Part shown: positions 21,514 through 33,742 of the stretch, piece by piece | Layout of the letters: the number at the start of each line of letters is the position of its first letter | How positions within the stretch are numbered: the first letter of the stretch is position 1 | DNA from: Micractinium sp. NFX-FRZ | Taxonomy: Eukaryota > Chlorophyta > Trebouxiophyceae > Chlorellales > Chlorellaceae | Length of the DNA: 64,000 nt | Direction of reading: 5' to 3' | NCBI GenBank assembly: GCA_029339195.1 | Contig: JAPTJF010000348.1 | Span: 1 to 64,000 of the forward strand | Translations under genes and position numbers: made by a program | The notes under the pieces: generated by a model | The model's input: only the letters and a program-made list of their open reading frames with translations | Databases searched by the model: none | What the model was told of the DNA's origin: nothing

Positions 21514-21942
21514 ATTGACGTTTCTGGCAGCGGGGCCGCCACGCAGCGCGGCTGCCACGCAGCGCACCTACTTAGCACCCTGGCAACGACCCCACTGCCG
21601 CTGCTGGGTCAACCCGCCTGCCCTGCAATGTCTCCTGCCAGCTAGTTGGTTCTTCACAAAGTAAAAGAGATGAATAAAGAAGAATACACACAACACTGCG
21701 AGTGCCACAGGGTGCAGCAGCAAGAACAGCATGGCTGCCCGGGAACCAAAAGACAGGAATAAAATTGTTGGAAACAAAACAATGGTTTGCCATTAAAGGG
21801 GGGAACGAAATAATGATGAGGCAAAAACAACACGTGATCTTCATGAATGTATTCAATGTGATGCTGCCAACATGGCAGTGCTCAGGGGAGGGCAAGGGCA
21901 AGCACCAGCTGGCGGCCGCACCGCCTGCCAGCTCAGCGCTCC
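21514..21942. other. Convergent 3' region, locally AT-rich
   Basis: The MYND gene A and kinase-phosphatase genes converge here. The stretch 21655-21860 is clearly AT-richer than its surroundings, with AATAAA at 21673-21678 and 21757-21762. No TGTAA is visible on either strand, so cleavage signals are uncertain. Confidence 0.5.
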
Positions 21943-24900
21943 TCAGTACGTGTCCCGCATCTCATCTGCCGACACCTGTGCCGCCGCAGATCGCCGGGCA
22001 GCGGCGCCGCCATACTTGAGGCGCCCGGCGTGGTACACCCGCTCAGCTGCAGGGTGGCAGCGGGGGGCAGGGGTCAGGCAGGTGGGTGAGGAGAGGACAA
22101 GACTGGCTAGAGAGGAGCAGGTAGGGCATAGAGCGGCTGCAGAAGGTGAACAGCCAACCCAGGGTGACTCGTTGGCCTCGCTGGCCAAGCAGCCGCCCAA
22201 ACCAGCCTTGCCGCCAACCCACCTCCGTGGCTCCCGCCCCTGAGAAGGAACCAACGCCTGCAAGCCACAACATGCGCCTCCACTTCCCCCCTGCACAGCG
22301 GCGCACCCGTGCCGCAGGCGTGCCCCGCCAGGAAGGCCACCAGGCAGGCAGTGTTGTCGCCGGAGCCGCGGGCGAGGGCCTCGGTGACCAGGCGCTGGGC
22401 GCACATGGCGGGGTGCTTCACAGTGTCCTGGACAATGGCAACAGCATCCTCGTTGCTGCAGGTGGGGCAGGAGCCAGGGCACGGTGGCGTGGCGTGGGGT
22501 GAGGAAGGCGGGGTGGGGTGGGGCGGCACAGGCAGGGCGAGGCAGGGGTGGGGCCGGCGAGAAGGAAGAATGGCTGCGTGTGCAGCGTGGTGGCGAGGCA
22601 CAGATGTTTGAGAATGCTTGGTAGATGCCAGCACACCCTGCTCTCGCTTGACCCAGCCGACCCTCTGCCCCCGCCCACCCGTTGCACCGGCTGCCACCCG
22701 CTGTGTGCCCTCACCTGAGGCGGTCCCACAGGCCGTCGGTGGCAGCTATGAGGAAGCTGTCCCCCGGGCCCAGCGCCAGCTCAGCAGTCTCCGCCTCTGC
22801 AGTCACCCCCTGGCCCTTCAGGTCCGCGTCCCCCACAGACCTGCGGGGGTGTGGCACGGGGGCAGGAGTGGGAGGATGTGTTGGAGGACAGGGGTGATGA
22901 GCATGTAGGGTGTATGCCCTAAATTAAACTCCTGAAGGTTACTCAACACGAGAAAAGGCAGGACGGCGTTGAGGATGGGGCAGCAGGGAGGGGGGAGCCT
23001 GCCAGCCAACAGTGCGACCGCCAATACAGCAGCATGGCTCCTCAGCAAAGCAGGCGGCCAGGTTGCCACAGGCCACCACCATCGGCCCCCTGCACACACA
23101 TGCCACCAACTGCCCACGCACCTTGTGACCTGCAGGCCCGCCTCGCCCACGCGCCAGCCTCCGGCGCGCACGCTGCAGGCGCCGCCGGCCGCCGCCACCC
23201 GCTGCCGCTCGTCTGGCAGGTCAGCTGTGTGGTCGCGGGTGAGGGGCACGGCCTGCGCGGGTAGAAGGGGCAGTAAGGAGGGGGGCAGCAGAGGAGGCAG
23301 ATCAGCAAGAAGGGGAAGCAGTCACTGGAGGGGTGAGGGGGCAGCACGGGATGCACTGCAAGGGCCAGGTCGGCGTGGGCGGGCTGCCACCCACTTGGCA
23401 CCCGCCACCTCAGGCGCATGCAGTGTGCAGGGGCACAGGGATGCACTGGACAAGATTAGAAAGCCCAGGACAGCACGGCGTGTCGCTGCACCGGCTTATC
23501 GCCAGCGGCTGCTCACCTGCCCGTCGCGGCACAGCACCACGCGACTGTCACCCAGGTTGGCGACAGCCAGCATCAGCTGCTGCTGCCCCTGCGGCTGCTG
23601 CCCCGCCGCCGGGTAAAAGAGCAGGAGGGTGGCCGTGGCGCCAGGGGCGGGGCGCGCGCCCGCGGCGGTCGCACCCATGCGCGCCACGCGCGCTGCCCAT
23701 TCCGCATCCTGCTGCGCACGGAACTCCAGGTCAGCATCTGCCAGCGCTGCCGCCAGCAGCTCGCTGCCGCAGCGGCTGCTGGGCAGGCGCGCCGCCAGGT
23801 GGCTGCTGAGCTGGCCTGCCAGGTACTCGGCAGCTGCCGCACCCCGGTGGCCATCGAACACGCCCAGGGCGGTGCAGGCGGGGGCGTCAGGGGCAGCCGC
23901 CCGGAAGGCGTCCGGCAGTACCACTATCGTGTCCTCCATGCGGTCCCGCTTTCCAGCCGTGAGGAAGCTGCCGATGCGCAGTACCGCATTGGCATCTGCT
24001 GCACTGCCCCCGCTGTGCTGGGCGCTGGCAAAGGTGGCACCGGCGCCAGCTGCGTCGCTGCCTGCCGCCAGCCATGCCGGCAGGCCACCGGCGGTGGGGC
24101 TGCTGCAGTCGCCGCCGCTCCAGCTGCTGCTGCTGGGGCTGCCGGCTGCGCCATCCACGTCAGCATCAGCCATATCCACGTCAGTGCTAACGTGGATGCG
24201 CTGCTGCTCCGCCGGCGACAGCTTGCCCTCCCTGCTGCTGCCAGGGCTCAGCCCTACCCCCACCACCTGCTCTGGCCGCGGCAGCTGCGGCGTGCGCAGG
24301 CCCCAGGCGGGCGGCAGCGTGGCCGCCGCTGCCTCGCACGTTGGGCTGCTGCTGCCTGCCACGTCTGCCGCCTCTGCCTCTGACGCCAGCGCGTGCAGCT
24401 GAGCCGCCAGCTGCTCCGCCGCAGGCCTCTTGGCAGGGTCCCGCTCCCAGCATGCCTCCAGCAGCGCCGCCACCGCCGCCGGCGTGTCCCCACGCAGGGT
24501 GGGGCGCAGCCCCTCGGCTGCCACCGCCGCCGCCAGCTCCTGCTGCCCATACCCCATCTCCAGCACCGTGTGCGCCAGCGGGTTGTCCCGCGTGCAGTCG
24601 CTGTAGGGCACGATGCCCGCCGCCAGCTCGTTCACCGTGACTGCCAGGGCAAAGATGTCGCTGGCGGGGGAGTGGGGGCGGTTGAGCAGCACCTCGGGGG
24701 CCATGTACTGCAGGGTGCCCACCTGTCCAGGGGGGGAGGGGGCAGGCAGGGCGAGAGGGGAGGCAGCGAGTGGGTATGTTGGGCAAGATGCCGGGCAGGG
24801 CTGCTGTGTGTGCTGACCAAGGGGATGTGTGGGGCAGGTGATGCAGAACGGGGTGCACGGGGAGCGCGGAAGCGCAGCAGCGGCAGACCCAACAGCAGCA

Positions 24901-26015
24901 GCAAACTGCCTGTGCCGCCGCCAAGCAACCCAACTACCCGCGCCCTTGCCCTCCCTCCCTCCCATGGCACCCCACCCCGCCTCACCATGCGGTGCTTATG
25001 GAACCCGCCGGTGGGCTTGCCCTGCCTGCTGCCCCCGTCGCCCGCCAGCTCCGCCGTGGATGCCGCCAGGCCCAGATCCGCCAGGCGCGCGTGGGTGCAC
25101 CCCTCATTGAGCAGCACATTGGCGGGCTTGATGTCTCTGTGCACATAGCCGGCCGCGTGCAGGGCCGCCACAGCGGAGCCCAGCTGGGCTGCCAGGCGCA
25201 GGAGGGCGGCCCAGGTGGGGCGCCACCCCGCCTCATGCAGCTGCGACTCGGCGTTGCCCGCCTCCAGCTGCAGCACCAGGCAATAGTCTGATTGGGGGGG
25301 TGGAGGAGTTGAGGGTGGGGTGGGTGAGGCAGGGCGGGGGAACAAGAGAGACACGGAGCTGGCAGCAAGGCAGCAGGGAATGGCAGGGAAAATGGAGGGC
25401 AGGCACGGATGAGTTGGTGTGTGCACAGCTGAGCAGGAACACAGGCACCGGCCACCTGCCCCACCCGCAGTGCTCACCTGGCGGCAGCAGGCGGGCGCCC
25501 AGCAGGCGGGCCACATGCGGGTGGTGCCTCAGCTGCGCCAGCAGGGCGGCCTCCCGCCGGAACCGCTCCAAGTCGGCGCTCTCACGAATGACTGCCTTCT
25601 TGATGGCCACCGCCAGGCACGCATCGTCACTGCCTGGGCCCTCGCTCGCCGCCGCATGCTGCTGACCGGCGGCAGAGGTGCCATTGCTGAGCCCCACAAT
25701 GCTGCCGCTGCTGCTATTGGAGCCATCCAGGGTGGCCACCAGGCGGGCGGGGCTGAGCTCTGCCACAAACACCGCCGCCTGCGCGCCCTGCGACAGCGGC
25801 CGCCGGTTGCGCAGCGAGTCGCGGGGGAGCGCCAGGTTGATGGGTGCTGCAGCGCCCGCCGCCTCGGCTGCAGCAAAGTCGCCGCGCTGAGCAGCGGCTG
25901 CCATGGTGGCGATGACGTCGGCCACGCTGGCTGCAGGCTGGAAGGGCTTGCCGCACGTGCGCACGGCCCCAGCCGCCGCCGCGGCGGGCGCTGGCGCAGC
26001 CGCCTGGGCAGTCAT
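21943..26015 (-). CDS. Protein kinase-PP2C phosphatase fusion protein
   Basis: Bifunctional signalling enzyme with a Ser/Thr kinase joined to a PP2C phosphatase, as in the plant 'protein kinase and PP2C-like domain-containing' family (Arabidopsis At2g40860 type). Seven exons close in frame to 851 aa: 26015-25478, 25287-24986, 24722-23517, 23252-23122, 22840-22715, 22455-22307, 22046-21943. Kinase: loop LSQGAQAAVF (only one of the usual glycines), VAIKK lysine about 139-140, HRDIKPANVLLN about 229, DLG instead of DFG, GTLQYMAPE, DIFALAV, and the subdomain XI arginine in RDPAKRP. A low-complexity linker of ~150 aa follows. PP2C from about 540: RDRMEDT, GVFDGHRGAAAAEYL, NLGDSRVVL, RSVGD, AATDGLWD, GSGDNTA, so all metal-binding aspartates are present. 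The last donor (ACGG|GTGCGC) was chosen by phase. Both domains look active. Confidence 0.93.
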
Positions 26016-26578
26016 ATGCGGCGCCGGCCTGCGGGCACCTGGAAGCAAGTTAACGTCTTATTACAACGAATGGAGGCGCTACACGCCGGCGGAGAGAGGG
26101 GCCGCCAAGCGCTCCGGCGCCCACCAGGCCAGAGCCCCATTTCAGCTTTGGCGCGCACCTGGACGATGCAGAGGTTCGTCAGAGGCTGAAACTCAGCTGC
26201 GCGCCCCCGCCGGTCTGGTGGCTGGCGGAGCACCGGCGCAGGCTCTACGCTGCGGCGTTCTAGGAGCTGTTCTAGGAGCGTAGGTATGCTCAGAATGCAC
26301 AAATCTGGAGTAAATTGTGGCGGCAAGCCGCGCATTTCGCAGTTTCCTAGCGCGTCTCATGGTATCCAGCTCCGCGGCCCGCTGCGCCGGTCCCTCCCAT
26401 GCTGCCGTCAGCTACGCACAGGTCCTCGCACACCCTCAGATCACCCTAGCCGTCACCGTGACTTGTTGGAAGAGTGTGCAATGAATTACATGCGTTGAGG
26501 GGCAAGGACGCCATCATTAGGAGGAGGCCAGAGCTGCTACCACCCGGTGCCGCTGCGGTGGTATGTGTGTTTTGATGT
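26016..26578. other. Intergenic region between tandem minus-strand genes
   Basis: Holds the 3' UTR of the thylakoid-type gene, with minus-strand TGTAA at 26490-26486 (about 90 nt after its stop), then the promoter and 5' UTR of the kinase-phosphatase gene. No coding exon seen. Confidence 0.5.
26486..26490 (-). terminator. TGTAA polyadenylation motif
   Basis: TTACA on the plus strand, about 90 nt after the stop of the minus-strand thylakoid-type gene; a typical distance. Confidence 0.55.
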
Positions 26579-27526
26579 TCACCACAGTCGGATCTTGAAG
26601 ACGGTGATGCAGATGATGTTTGCCAGGATCAGAAGCGCAGCAAAGGCAAACACTGCATCGCCGAATTTTGCCTTCGGGTCGATCTGCGGGACAGCCCGGG
26701 TGACGAGGAGGGCGCAGCGGGGAGGCAGAGTGGATTTGAGACCATTGGTATGGCTGAAGTGCAAGCGCATGCCGGCAGCAGCAGCACCAGCAGCAGCAGA
26801 AAAACGACATGCACAATTTTGGGTCCCAAAGGCCATGCAAATGCACGACTGCTACATGCCAGCATTGTGCAGGCCAGCACGCTCAGGCGCCTGCCCGCTT
26901 GCTCCAGCCTATGCTGCCGTGCTGCCCCGCCTGCCGCACCCCTGTTCCCAGCACTCCCCTGCCTTCTCACATCACGTCACATCTCCCATGTATGCACACC
27001 CAATCCCGCACCTGGGACCGGTAGAGGTTGAAAGCGCCGTAGAACAGGATGGGCGACAGCACCAGCGTCCACCCTGCCAGCGTCACGCCACCCGGCGCCA
27101 CCGCGCTGCTGGCGTCGGCGGCAGCAGCCACCGCGCTCTCCGCCTCCTCAGCCCATGCAGGGGCGCTGCCCATGCCCAGCAGCAGGCTGCTCAGCGCCAG
27201 CGAGGTGGCTGCCGACGGCTGGCATGCTGCCGCTTGTTGCTGGCGCTGCGGCGCCGCGCCGCAGCTGCAGGTGTTGGCAGTCAGGGCGGGCGGCGGGAAT
27301 TCAGAGCATCAGATCCACCCTCAGGGTCTTCAGACGAACTGCAAAGCGGTCCTAGGCTGCCAAGGCACGGGCAAAACCCCAGTGGAGACGGGTCGTTCTT
27401 TGCGGGAGCTCTACAGCGCAAGTTGGCGTCTTTCCCTCACCTGATTGCGATCCGCTGTGTCCGGCCGCCCTTAGCTGCCCGCACCGGGAGCTGCGCCCTC
27501 AGGCCCGTCGCTGCGAGAGTCTGCAT
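26579..27526 (-). CDS. Small thylakoid-targeted two-helix membrane protein
   Basis: Three exons (27526-27441, 27264-27012, 26683-26579) close in frame to 147 aa. The N-terminus (MQTLAATGLRAQLPVRAAKG) looks like a chloroplast transit peptide. It is followed by a lumen-type transfer signal, ALSSLLLGMGSAPAWA, with an A-x-A cleavage site around residues 64-66. The predicted mature protein has an acidic Ala-rich start and two transmembrane helices: GWTLVLSPILFYGAFNLY (about 91-108) and, after the basic stretch DPKAKFGD, AVFAFAALLILANIICITVF, ending KIRLW. This is the layout of a nuclear-encoded small thylakoid protein, for example a small photosystem or assembly subunit. I cannot name the family. 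It is divergent from the DBP5 gene. Confidence 0.75.
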
Positions 27527-28226
27527 GGTTGCGAGCTTCCGGGGCTGCAGGGGAGGGTTTGGGGAGATCCACAAGCAGTGCCGGTGAAGTTGGTTGCGCG
27601 GCGCAGGCCGATGGCAGCGCGATAAGGTCCTGATCTGGCCCTGCCGCGGGGCGGGCCGCCAGCTCGCCGCCTGCTCGTCGTCCGTCCCTGCCGGCGGCGC
27701 ACACCCTTGGCGGATCGTTGTCACAAGGACAACTCGTGGTCTCATGAATCAAACATATGCCAGGAAGTACTGCCTGAACCGAGCTGATAGGCTTGCGCAG
27801 CGAACGCCGCCGCCAATCCACTCTTCGCCGACGGGTGGCGAGGCGCGTGCCACGCCGGCCGGTTTTCTGAAGCACTCCCCGTGTGCCATGTATAACATGT
27901 CCTGAGCATGCATGACTGCCTGTATGCTTCTCCCAGAAACCCATGCATGGCCGGCTTCAATCGCCAGCTGCCGCTGCACGCCCACGCTGTGCCGCTGCGC
28001 CGCCACGCCGCAGCAGGAAGTTTGCCCGCCCGCCCCAGGCTTGCAGTTTCTCAATTTTTGTCGCAAGCCTCAGCTCGCTCTCTGATCACAGGCTGCGCCG
28101 CCCTTTTTCAAGCGCTCCGTGCGAAGCCCCAAATCGATTGGTCGAGCGGGGCACTCGGGAGACCCCCGGCGATCTGGTACAGCCATCAAAAGCTAGTCAG
28201 CGTGTGTCCACGCATCCCGGGCTTCG
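27527..28226. promoter_or_regulatory. Divergent intergenic region, thylakoid-type protein / DBP5
   Basis: About 700 bp with a lower GC content than the genes. It holds both promoters and 5' UTRs. A reverse CCAAT-type motif (ATTGG) lies near 28137. I see no coding exon. Confidence 0.45.
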
Positions 28227-29777
28227 ATGGCCACGGTGAGCGACCCATGCAGCGCTTCTCTTCACTGTGGCTTTGCTACGTGCGTATTTACGTCCCCAAA
28301 CATTTGGCCACGTTTTGTTTGAGCCATGATGCGTGTGGCTGCGCCGAGAGCAGCTGGGACTTTGCCGCCGCCTGTCGGGTCCCGCCCATCACCGCCCACA
28401 CTAAACAGGGACCCCTCTCCACTTTGTTCCCTCTGCTCCCCTCAGAACGGCGGTGCGGCAGTGACCAGCTGGGCCGATGAGGTGGATGAGGAGCACCCTC
28501 CCCAGCAGCAGCAGCAGCAGCAGCCACCAGCGGTCGCCGATGATGATGACGACGACGGTGCGGCCCGATGGGCCTGCCCTGAACTGAACTGTCACCGCCC
28601 TGCTCTAGTGCCTGCCGCCTGCCCTGCCACCTGCGGCTGTGCTGCCGTCACTGCACTACCTGCTGCCCTGCAGCGTGCCTTCTGTGCACAGCACGCGAAT
28701 GCGTGCCACATTGCCTGCTACTGCCGAAACGCTGCTTGCCTGCCGTAGGTGCCTGGGGCAGGTGGGTGGACTTGGATTGCAACGACTGCCTGAGCTCAAG
28801 GCTCACCGTTTTTTCGGCGGCGCCTGAATGCGCACCATGTGCCTCCATGACCCACCCACCGACCTGCCTGCGTGCAGGCCCCCCTCCCGGCTTTTCGTCG
28901 AGCCGAAGTGCAGGGGGCGCGGCGGCAACAGCGGCTGGCGGCTTGGGGGCGCTCGATGCGGCAGCAGAGCAGCTGGCGGGTGTGAAGGTGACCTGGCGCT
29001 GCTGGTGCTGGTGCCGCTGGGCTCAGAGGGTTGCTGCCGGGCATTCTTGCCACGCCCACCTGCTGCCGACTTTGTTGGCACACCTCTGCCCCGCTCCCCG
29101 GCCTGTTTGCCTGCCAACCAGCCAAGCAGCGCGCCTGCTGCCATGTCTGCCTCAATCGATGCCCACGCCCGCTCCACACAATGAGCTCTGCCCCACGCAA
29201 GCCCAACCCCTCACTGTGGCGAGACCCCCTTCACCCCTGCCCCTCCCCTTCCGCCCCCTCAACCTGCTCTGCCCCTACCCAGCTGCCCCCTCAGCCTGCC
29301 TTCACGCCCTCGCACGCCTTCCAAACACTGCCCCCCCCCAGGTGTCCGAGGGCGCCCCCGCCCTGGACGACCCCGACCTCTCCATCAAGGCAGACCACCT
29401 GGTGGATGACGGGCCCGGGGAGGTCAAGACAGTGGTGGCAGACGGCAGCAGCTTCTACACCTCGGGTGGGTGGTGGTGGCGGTGGGGCCAGGAGGCAGGG
29501 TGTGCGGCGGGAGGGGAGGGAGGGGAGGCCCTGCAGCCACGATGTTTTGAGGGGCTGGGGCTGAGCCAGGATGCTGCCTCCCACGGTCTGTACTACCCTC
29601 CATACCCCACCCACTGCACACGTCTTGCCATGCTGACCTGCTCTGCATGGTGCACCTCCCGGTGTGTGCCCTGCAGCCAAGACGTTTGAGGAGCTGGGGC
29701 TGAGCCAGGAGCTGCTGCAGGGCCTGTACACGGAGATGAAGTTTGAGCGGCCGTCGCGCATCCAGGTGTGTGTGTGT

Positions 29778-29826
<49 letters not shown>

Positions 29827-32800
29827 GTGGTGCTGGGTGGAGGTGGGTCATGGTGCCCATTTCGCCTGCGTGCCAGTGAGGCTGCAACAAAATTGCCGAC
29901 GGCTCGCCACTTGCCTGCATTGCCCCCCTCTGCCCGCACCCCACTGGACTATCTGTTGTCCTGCCCTAACCGTTTGCCCCCCTGTCCTCCCCGCCCCCTG
30001 CAGGCCCAGACGCTGCCCATGATCCTCATACCGCCCTACCGCAGCCTCATCGCCCAGGCGCACAATGGCAGCGGCAAGACGACGTGCTTCACGCTGGGCA
30101 TGCTGGGGCGGGTGGACCCCGGGCTGCAGGCGCCGCAGGTGGGGCTGGGGGCGTGCATGCATGCGGGTGGGGCAGTGGAAGCGGCGGCGCCCAAGTACCA
30201 CACTGTGTGTGGCGTGCGGTGCAGGCGCAGCCGGCACACTTGAACTCACGACGGTGCACCCGTCCCTCACAGCTCTCCCACTGGCACCACCGACACGCCT
30301 GCTGCCGCCACTCCCCACCCGTGCGTGCACCCGCATCTGCTCCTCCTGTGCCCGACCCTCACCCACCCGCCCCCCTTCCCTCCTCCCCTGCCCCCGGCCA
30401 CGCGCACCCGCACCAGGCGCTGTGCGTGTGCCCCACGCGCGAGCTGGTGGTGCAGAACCAGATGGTGCTGGAGCGCATGGGCAAGTTCACTGGTGAGTGA
30501 GCCAAGAGTGTTGGCCAACAGGGGGATTTAAGGAGTGAATGCTTCTGCCGTGGGGCCCGGCCGTTGGCAAGTTCACGGGTGAGTGAGCCAGGGGAGGGAG
30601 AGCAGGGGCGGCAGGGGGGGGCGGTTCAGGTGTGTACAAGTGCTGCACGCAAGCCAGCGACGGTGGGTGTGTGGGAGCAGGTGTCGGTTGGGACGGGTGG
30701 GCAGGTCAATGGATTGGCCATGAGGGGGAGCAACGTGGGAGCCGGAGCGGGTGCGTGAGCTCTGGCCATGCGCTAGTCCACGGGGAGAGGCCAGATCTTG
30801 GGGCCTGAGCTCAGTGGCCGCCTATGGCCCCCCGCCCCTCTGCTGTCCCCGACCCACCCCACCCCCCCGCCTCCCCCTCCCTCCTCTGCCCCAGGCATCA
30901 CGTGCACCTCCACCGCCTCTGCCGATTATGCCACCACCCGACGCAGCCGCATCAACGACCAGGTGGGTGGGTGGCTGGGGGGGCTGGGGGGGTGGGGGGT
31001 GTGCCGGTGTGCAAGGGTGCAGGAGACAGGTGCCACGCTGTGCGTGAAGTGTGCAGGGTGCAGGCGCGAAGTGTGCAGGGTGCCGGGGTGTGGGTGCCAG
31101 GCGGGAGGGCGAAGCGTGCAGCGTGGCGCGTGAGGGGCGGGGGGAAGGGAGCAGCGTGACGGGTGAGGGGACAGCGGGAACCCAAGGGTGCTCCGCCGCA
31201 CCGCTCCGCTCCCACTGTCTCCACCTCCTCCACCCCTCCGCCCTGCCACACCTCTATGCCCTGCCCCCCTGTTCTACACCTCTGTGCCGCCCAGCCGACT
31301 TAAGATCCACCCTACCCCACCCCACCCCCCTTGTAGGTGGTCATTGGCACCCACGGCAAGCTGCGGGACTGGATGCAGAAGCGGGTGCTGGATGTGCGGT
31401 CCATCCGCATCCTGGTCTTTGACGAGGCTGACGAAATGCTCAAGGTGGGCGTTGGGTGGTGCACAGGGGACGGGTGAGATCGGGGGTGTATCCTCAAGGT
31501 GGGCAGGTGGGGGGCTGACCAATCTGACGAGCTGCTCTTGAGGTGCGCAGGGCGGGTGGACAGGGTGGTGGGTTGAGGTCGGAGGTGGTGGACGGCATAG
31601 CTGGTTACCCGCTGCCTTTGGAAGTGGGGATGGAGGCGGGCGAAGGAGAAGCTGGGCAGTGGGTGGATGCAGAAACCGGGGCTGGTCGGGTGTCAAGCGT
31701 GGGGATGCCTGCCGATGCTGCAGTGGGCCCCTACACACAGGCGCCCACACTGAAGTCAACTGCATAGCATGTCCCCCCCCTCTCCCTGCAGCAAGACGCG
31801 TTTGCCGACGACACGGTGCGCATGATCAAGCAGCTGCGCACCGCCAACCCGCAGATACAGGTGGGGGGTCGCGGGGGGGGGGCACTTTCACGCGGTGGGG
31901 GTGACCTGGGTCGGCTGGGCGGCCTGCCGGGTGGGGTCTGGTGGGGGGGCCCGCGTTTGGGGGGCTGGGCGATAAAGTGGGCGGGCAAGGCGAGGGCCCG
32001 CACGGGTGCAGGCAGGGCGGCCTGCTTCATCCTTGGCTAACACCGCTTCCCTGCTCTCCCCCCCACCCCCTGTTGCCTGGGCAGATCCTGCTCTTCTCCG
32101 CCACCTTCAACGAGCGGGTCAAGCGGTTTGCCCAGAAGATCGTGCCTGACGCCAACCAGGTGTGTGCCCTTGACACAGACAGGCTCCAGCTGTCAAGTTG
32201 TCAAGTTGGTGGTGGGGAAGTGGGGCGGGCAGACAGGAGGCAGGGGGTGGCAAGGCGCGTGCCACCCTGGCCAAAAGAGTGTGCCCTGGGGTTGTGGGTG
32301 CGTGGGTGGAGGAGCTGCCCGCACGACACAACCTTGGTCTCCCATCCTCCGCGGAGGCCACCCCTTCATCATGCCCTCCCCGCCTTCTCCCCCTCTCCAC
32401 ACCCCCCTCTTCCCCCCCATACCCCCCCCCAGGTGTTCATCCCCAAGGAGGAGCTGTCGCTGGACGTGATCAAGCAGTACAGAGTGGTGAGGCGGGGGGG
32501 CAGTACACACTGCTGGTTTGACAGCATGCGCCGTGTTCTAGGGATTGGCCGGAGCAGGGGGCAGGCCGGGGAAGAGCGGGGAGCCAGCCAATGGGCAAGG
32601 GCACTGCATGTGGCTTCCTGGCATCAAAGAAGGAGGTGCACGCTCTACAATGCGCGCCTCGCCCGCTCCCTACCTGCAGCTGTGTCCCCCAGGGTCAGGG
32701 CCCAGGGTGCTTTCGATTCAACCCAGTCCCCTTCAAGTGTGTCTGTGTCCACTGCAGGTCTGCCCCCCCACGGTCAGGGGCATAAGGTGGCTGCAGCTTC

Positions 32801-33709
32801 ACCAAATCCCCTACACAAAAATGTATCGCGTGCCATGCGCCCCCCGCAGGTGTGCCCCCAGGGGCAGGACAAGGTCAAGGTGCTGAAGGACATGATCTTC
32901 CCGCTGGTGAGGGCTGATGATGAGCTGGCAGCGTGCTGACCTGGCGCTGGCACAGCTGCTGCGCTGGCTGGCTGTTCAGCGGGTGTAGTGCTGGAGCAGC
33001 GTGCTGGGCTGGTGCTGCAGTGAGGCGGTGCTGAAGTTGAACAACTGGCTGAGATGGCGGCGGCCTGGCACAATGTTCTTGGAAGAAGGCGGGAGGTGTT
33101 TTGGGCCCACGCTGCCCAGACCTGCAAACGCGTTGGCCTCCCTCCCTTGCCTCGTGCCGCCCCGCCCGCCACTGCCAGTGCCGCTGCCACTGCTGCCCAC
33201 ACCTCTGCACATGCCTCACCCCACCCGGCGGTCTACTAGAGTCGTTCGCCTGCCCCTCCCCCATGGCAGCAGCGCAACACTTACAGCCGCCCAGAACGGA
33301 TTGGGTAGCGTGCCAGCCTGCGCCCGGCAAGCACCTCCCGTGCCGCTGGGCCGGCACGAGTTCTCAGATACGCTTCCAGCTCCCCCTTCCCTCCATGCCT
33401 TCAAGTCTGCCGCCTTGCCTCTTGGCACACGCGGGCGTGCTGCACCTTCTGTCCCCAGCACTAGTCGCTCATCCCTCCTCGCCCCCTCGCCCCCACCCAC
33501 CTCACCCCACCTCACCCCACCTCATCCTCCCACACACCTACACACGCATGAACACCGCCCCACCCCCGTTTCCCCTGACCCCTGCCCCCCTGCCCACAGT
33601 GCGAGAAGCTGGGGCAGACCATCATCTTTGTGCGCACGCGGGAGACCGCACGCCAGCTGCACGCTGTGGTGAGCCGGGCTGCCGCGCTTCTGAGGAGCCA
33701 GCCGAGCTT

Positions 33710-33742
<33 letters not shown>

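Noticed and set aside
23629..24402. Plus-strand ORFs of about 190-260 codons
   Set aside because: Antisense shadows of the kinase-PP2C linker and phosphatase exon, which carry clear motifs on the minus strand.
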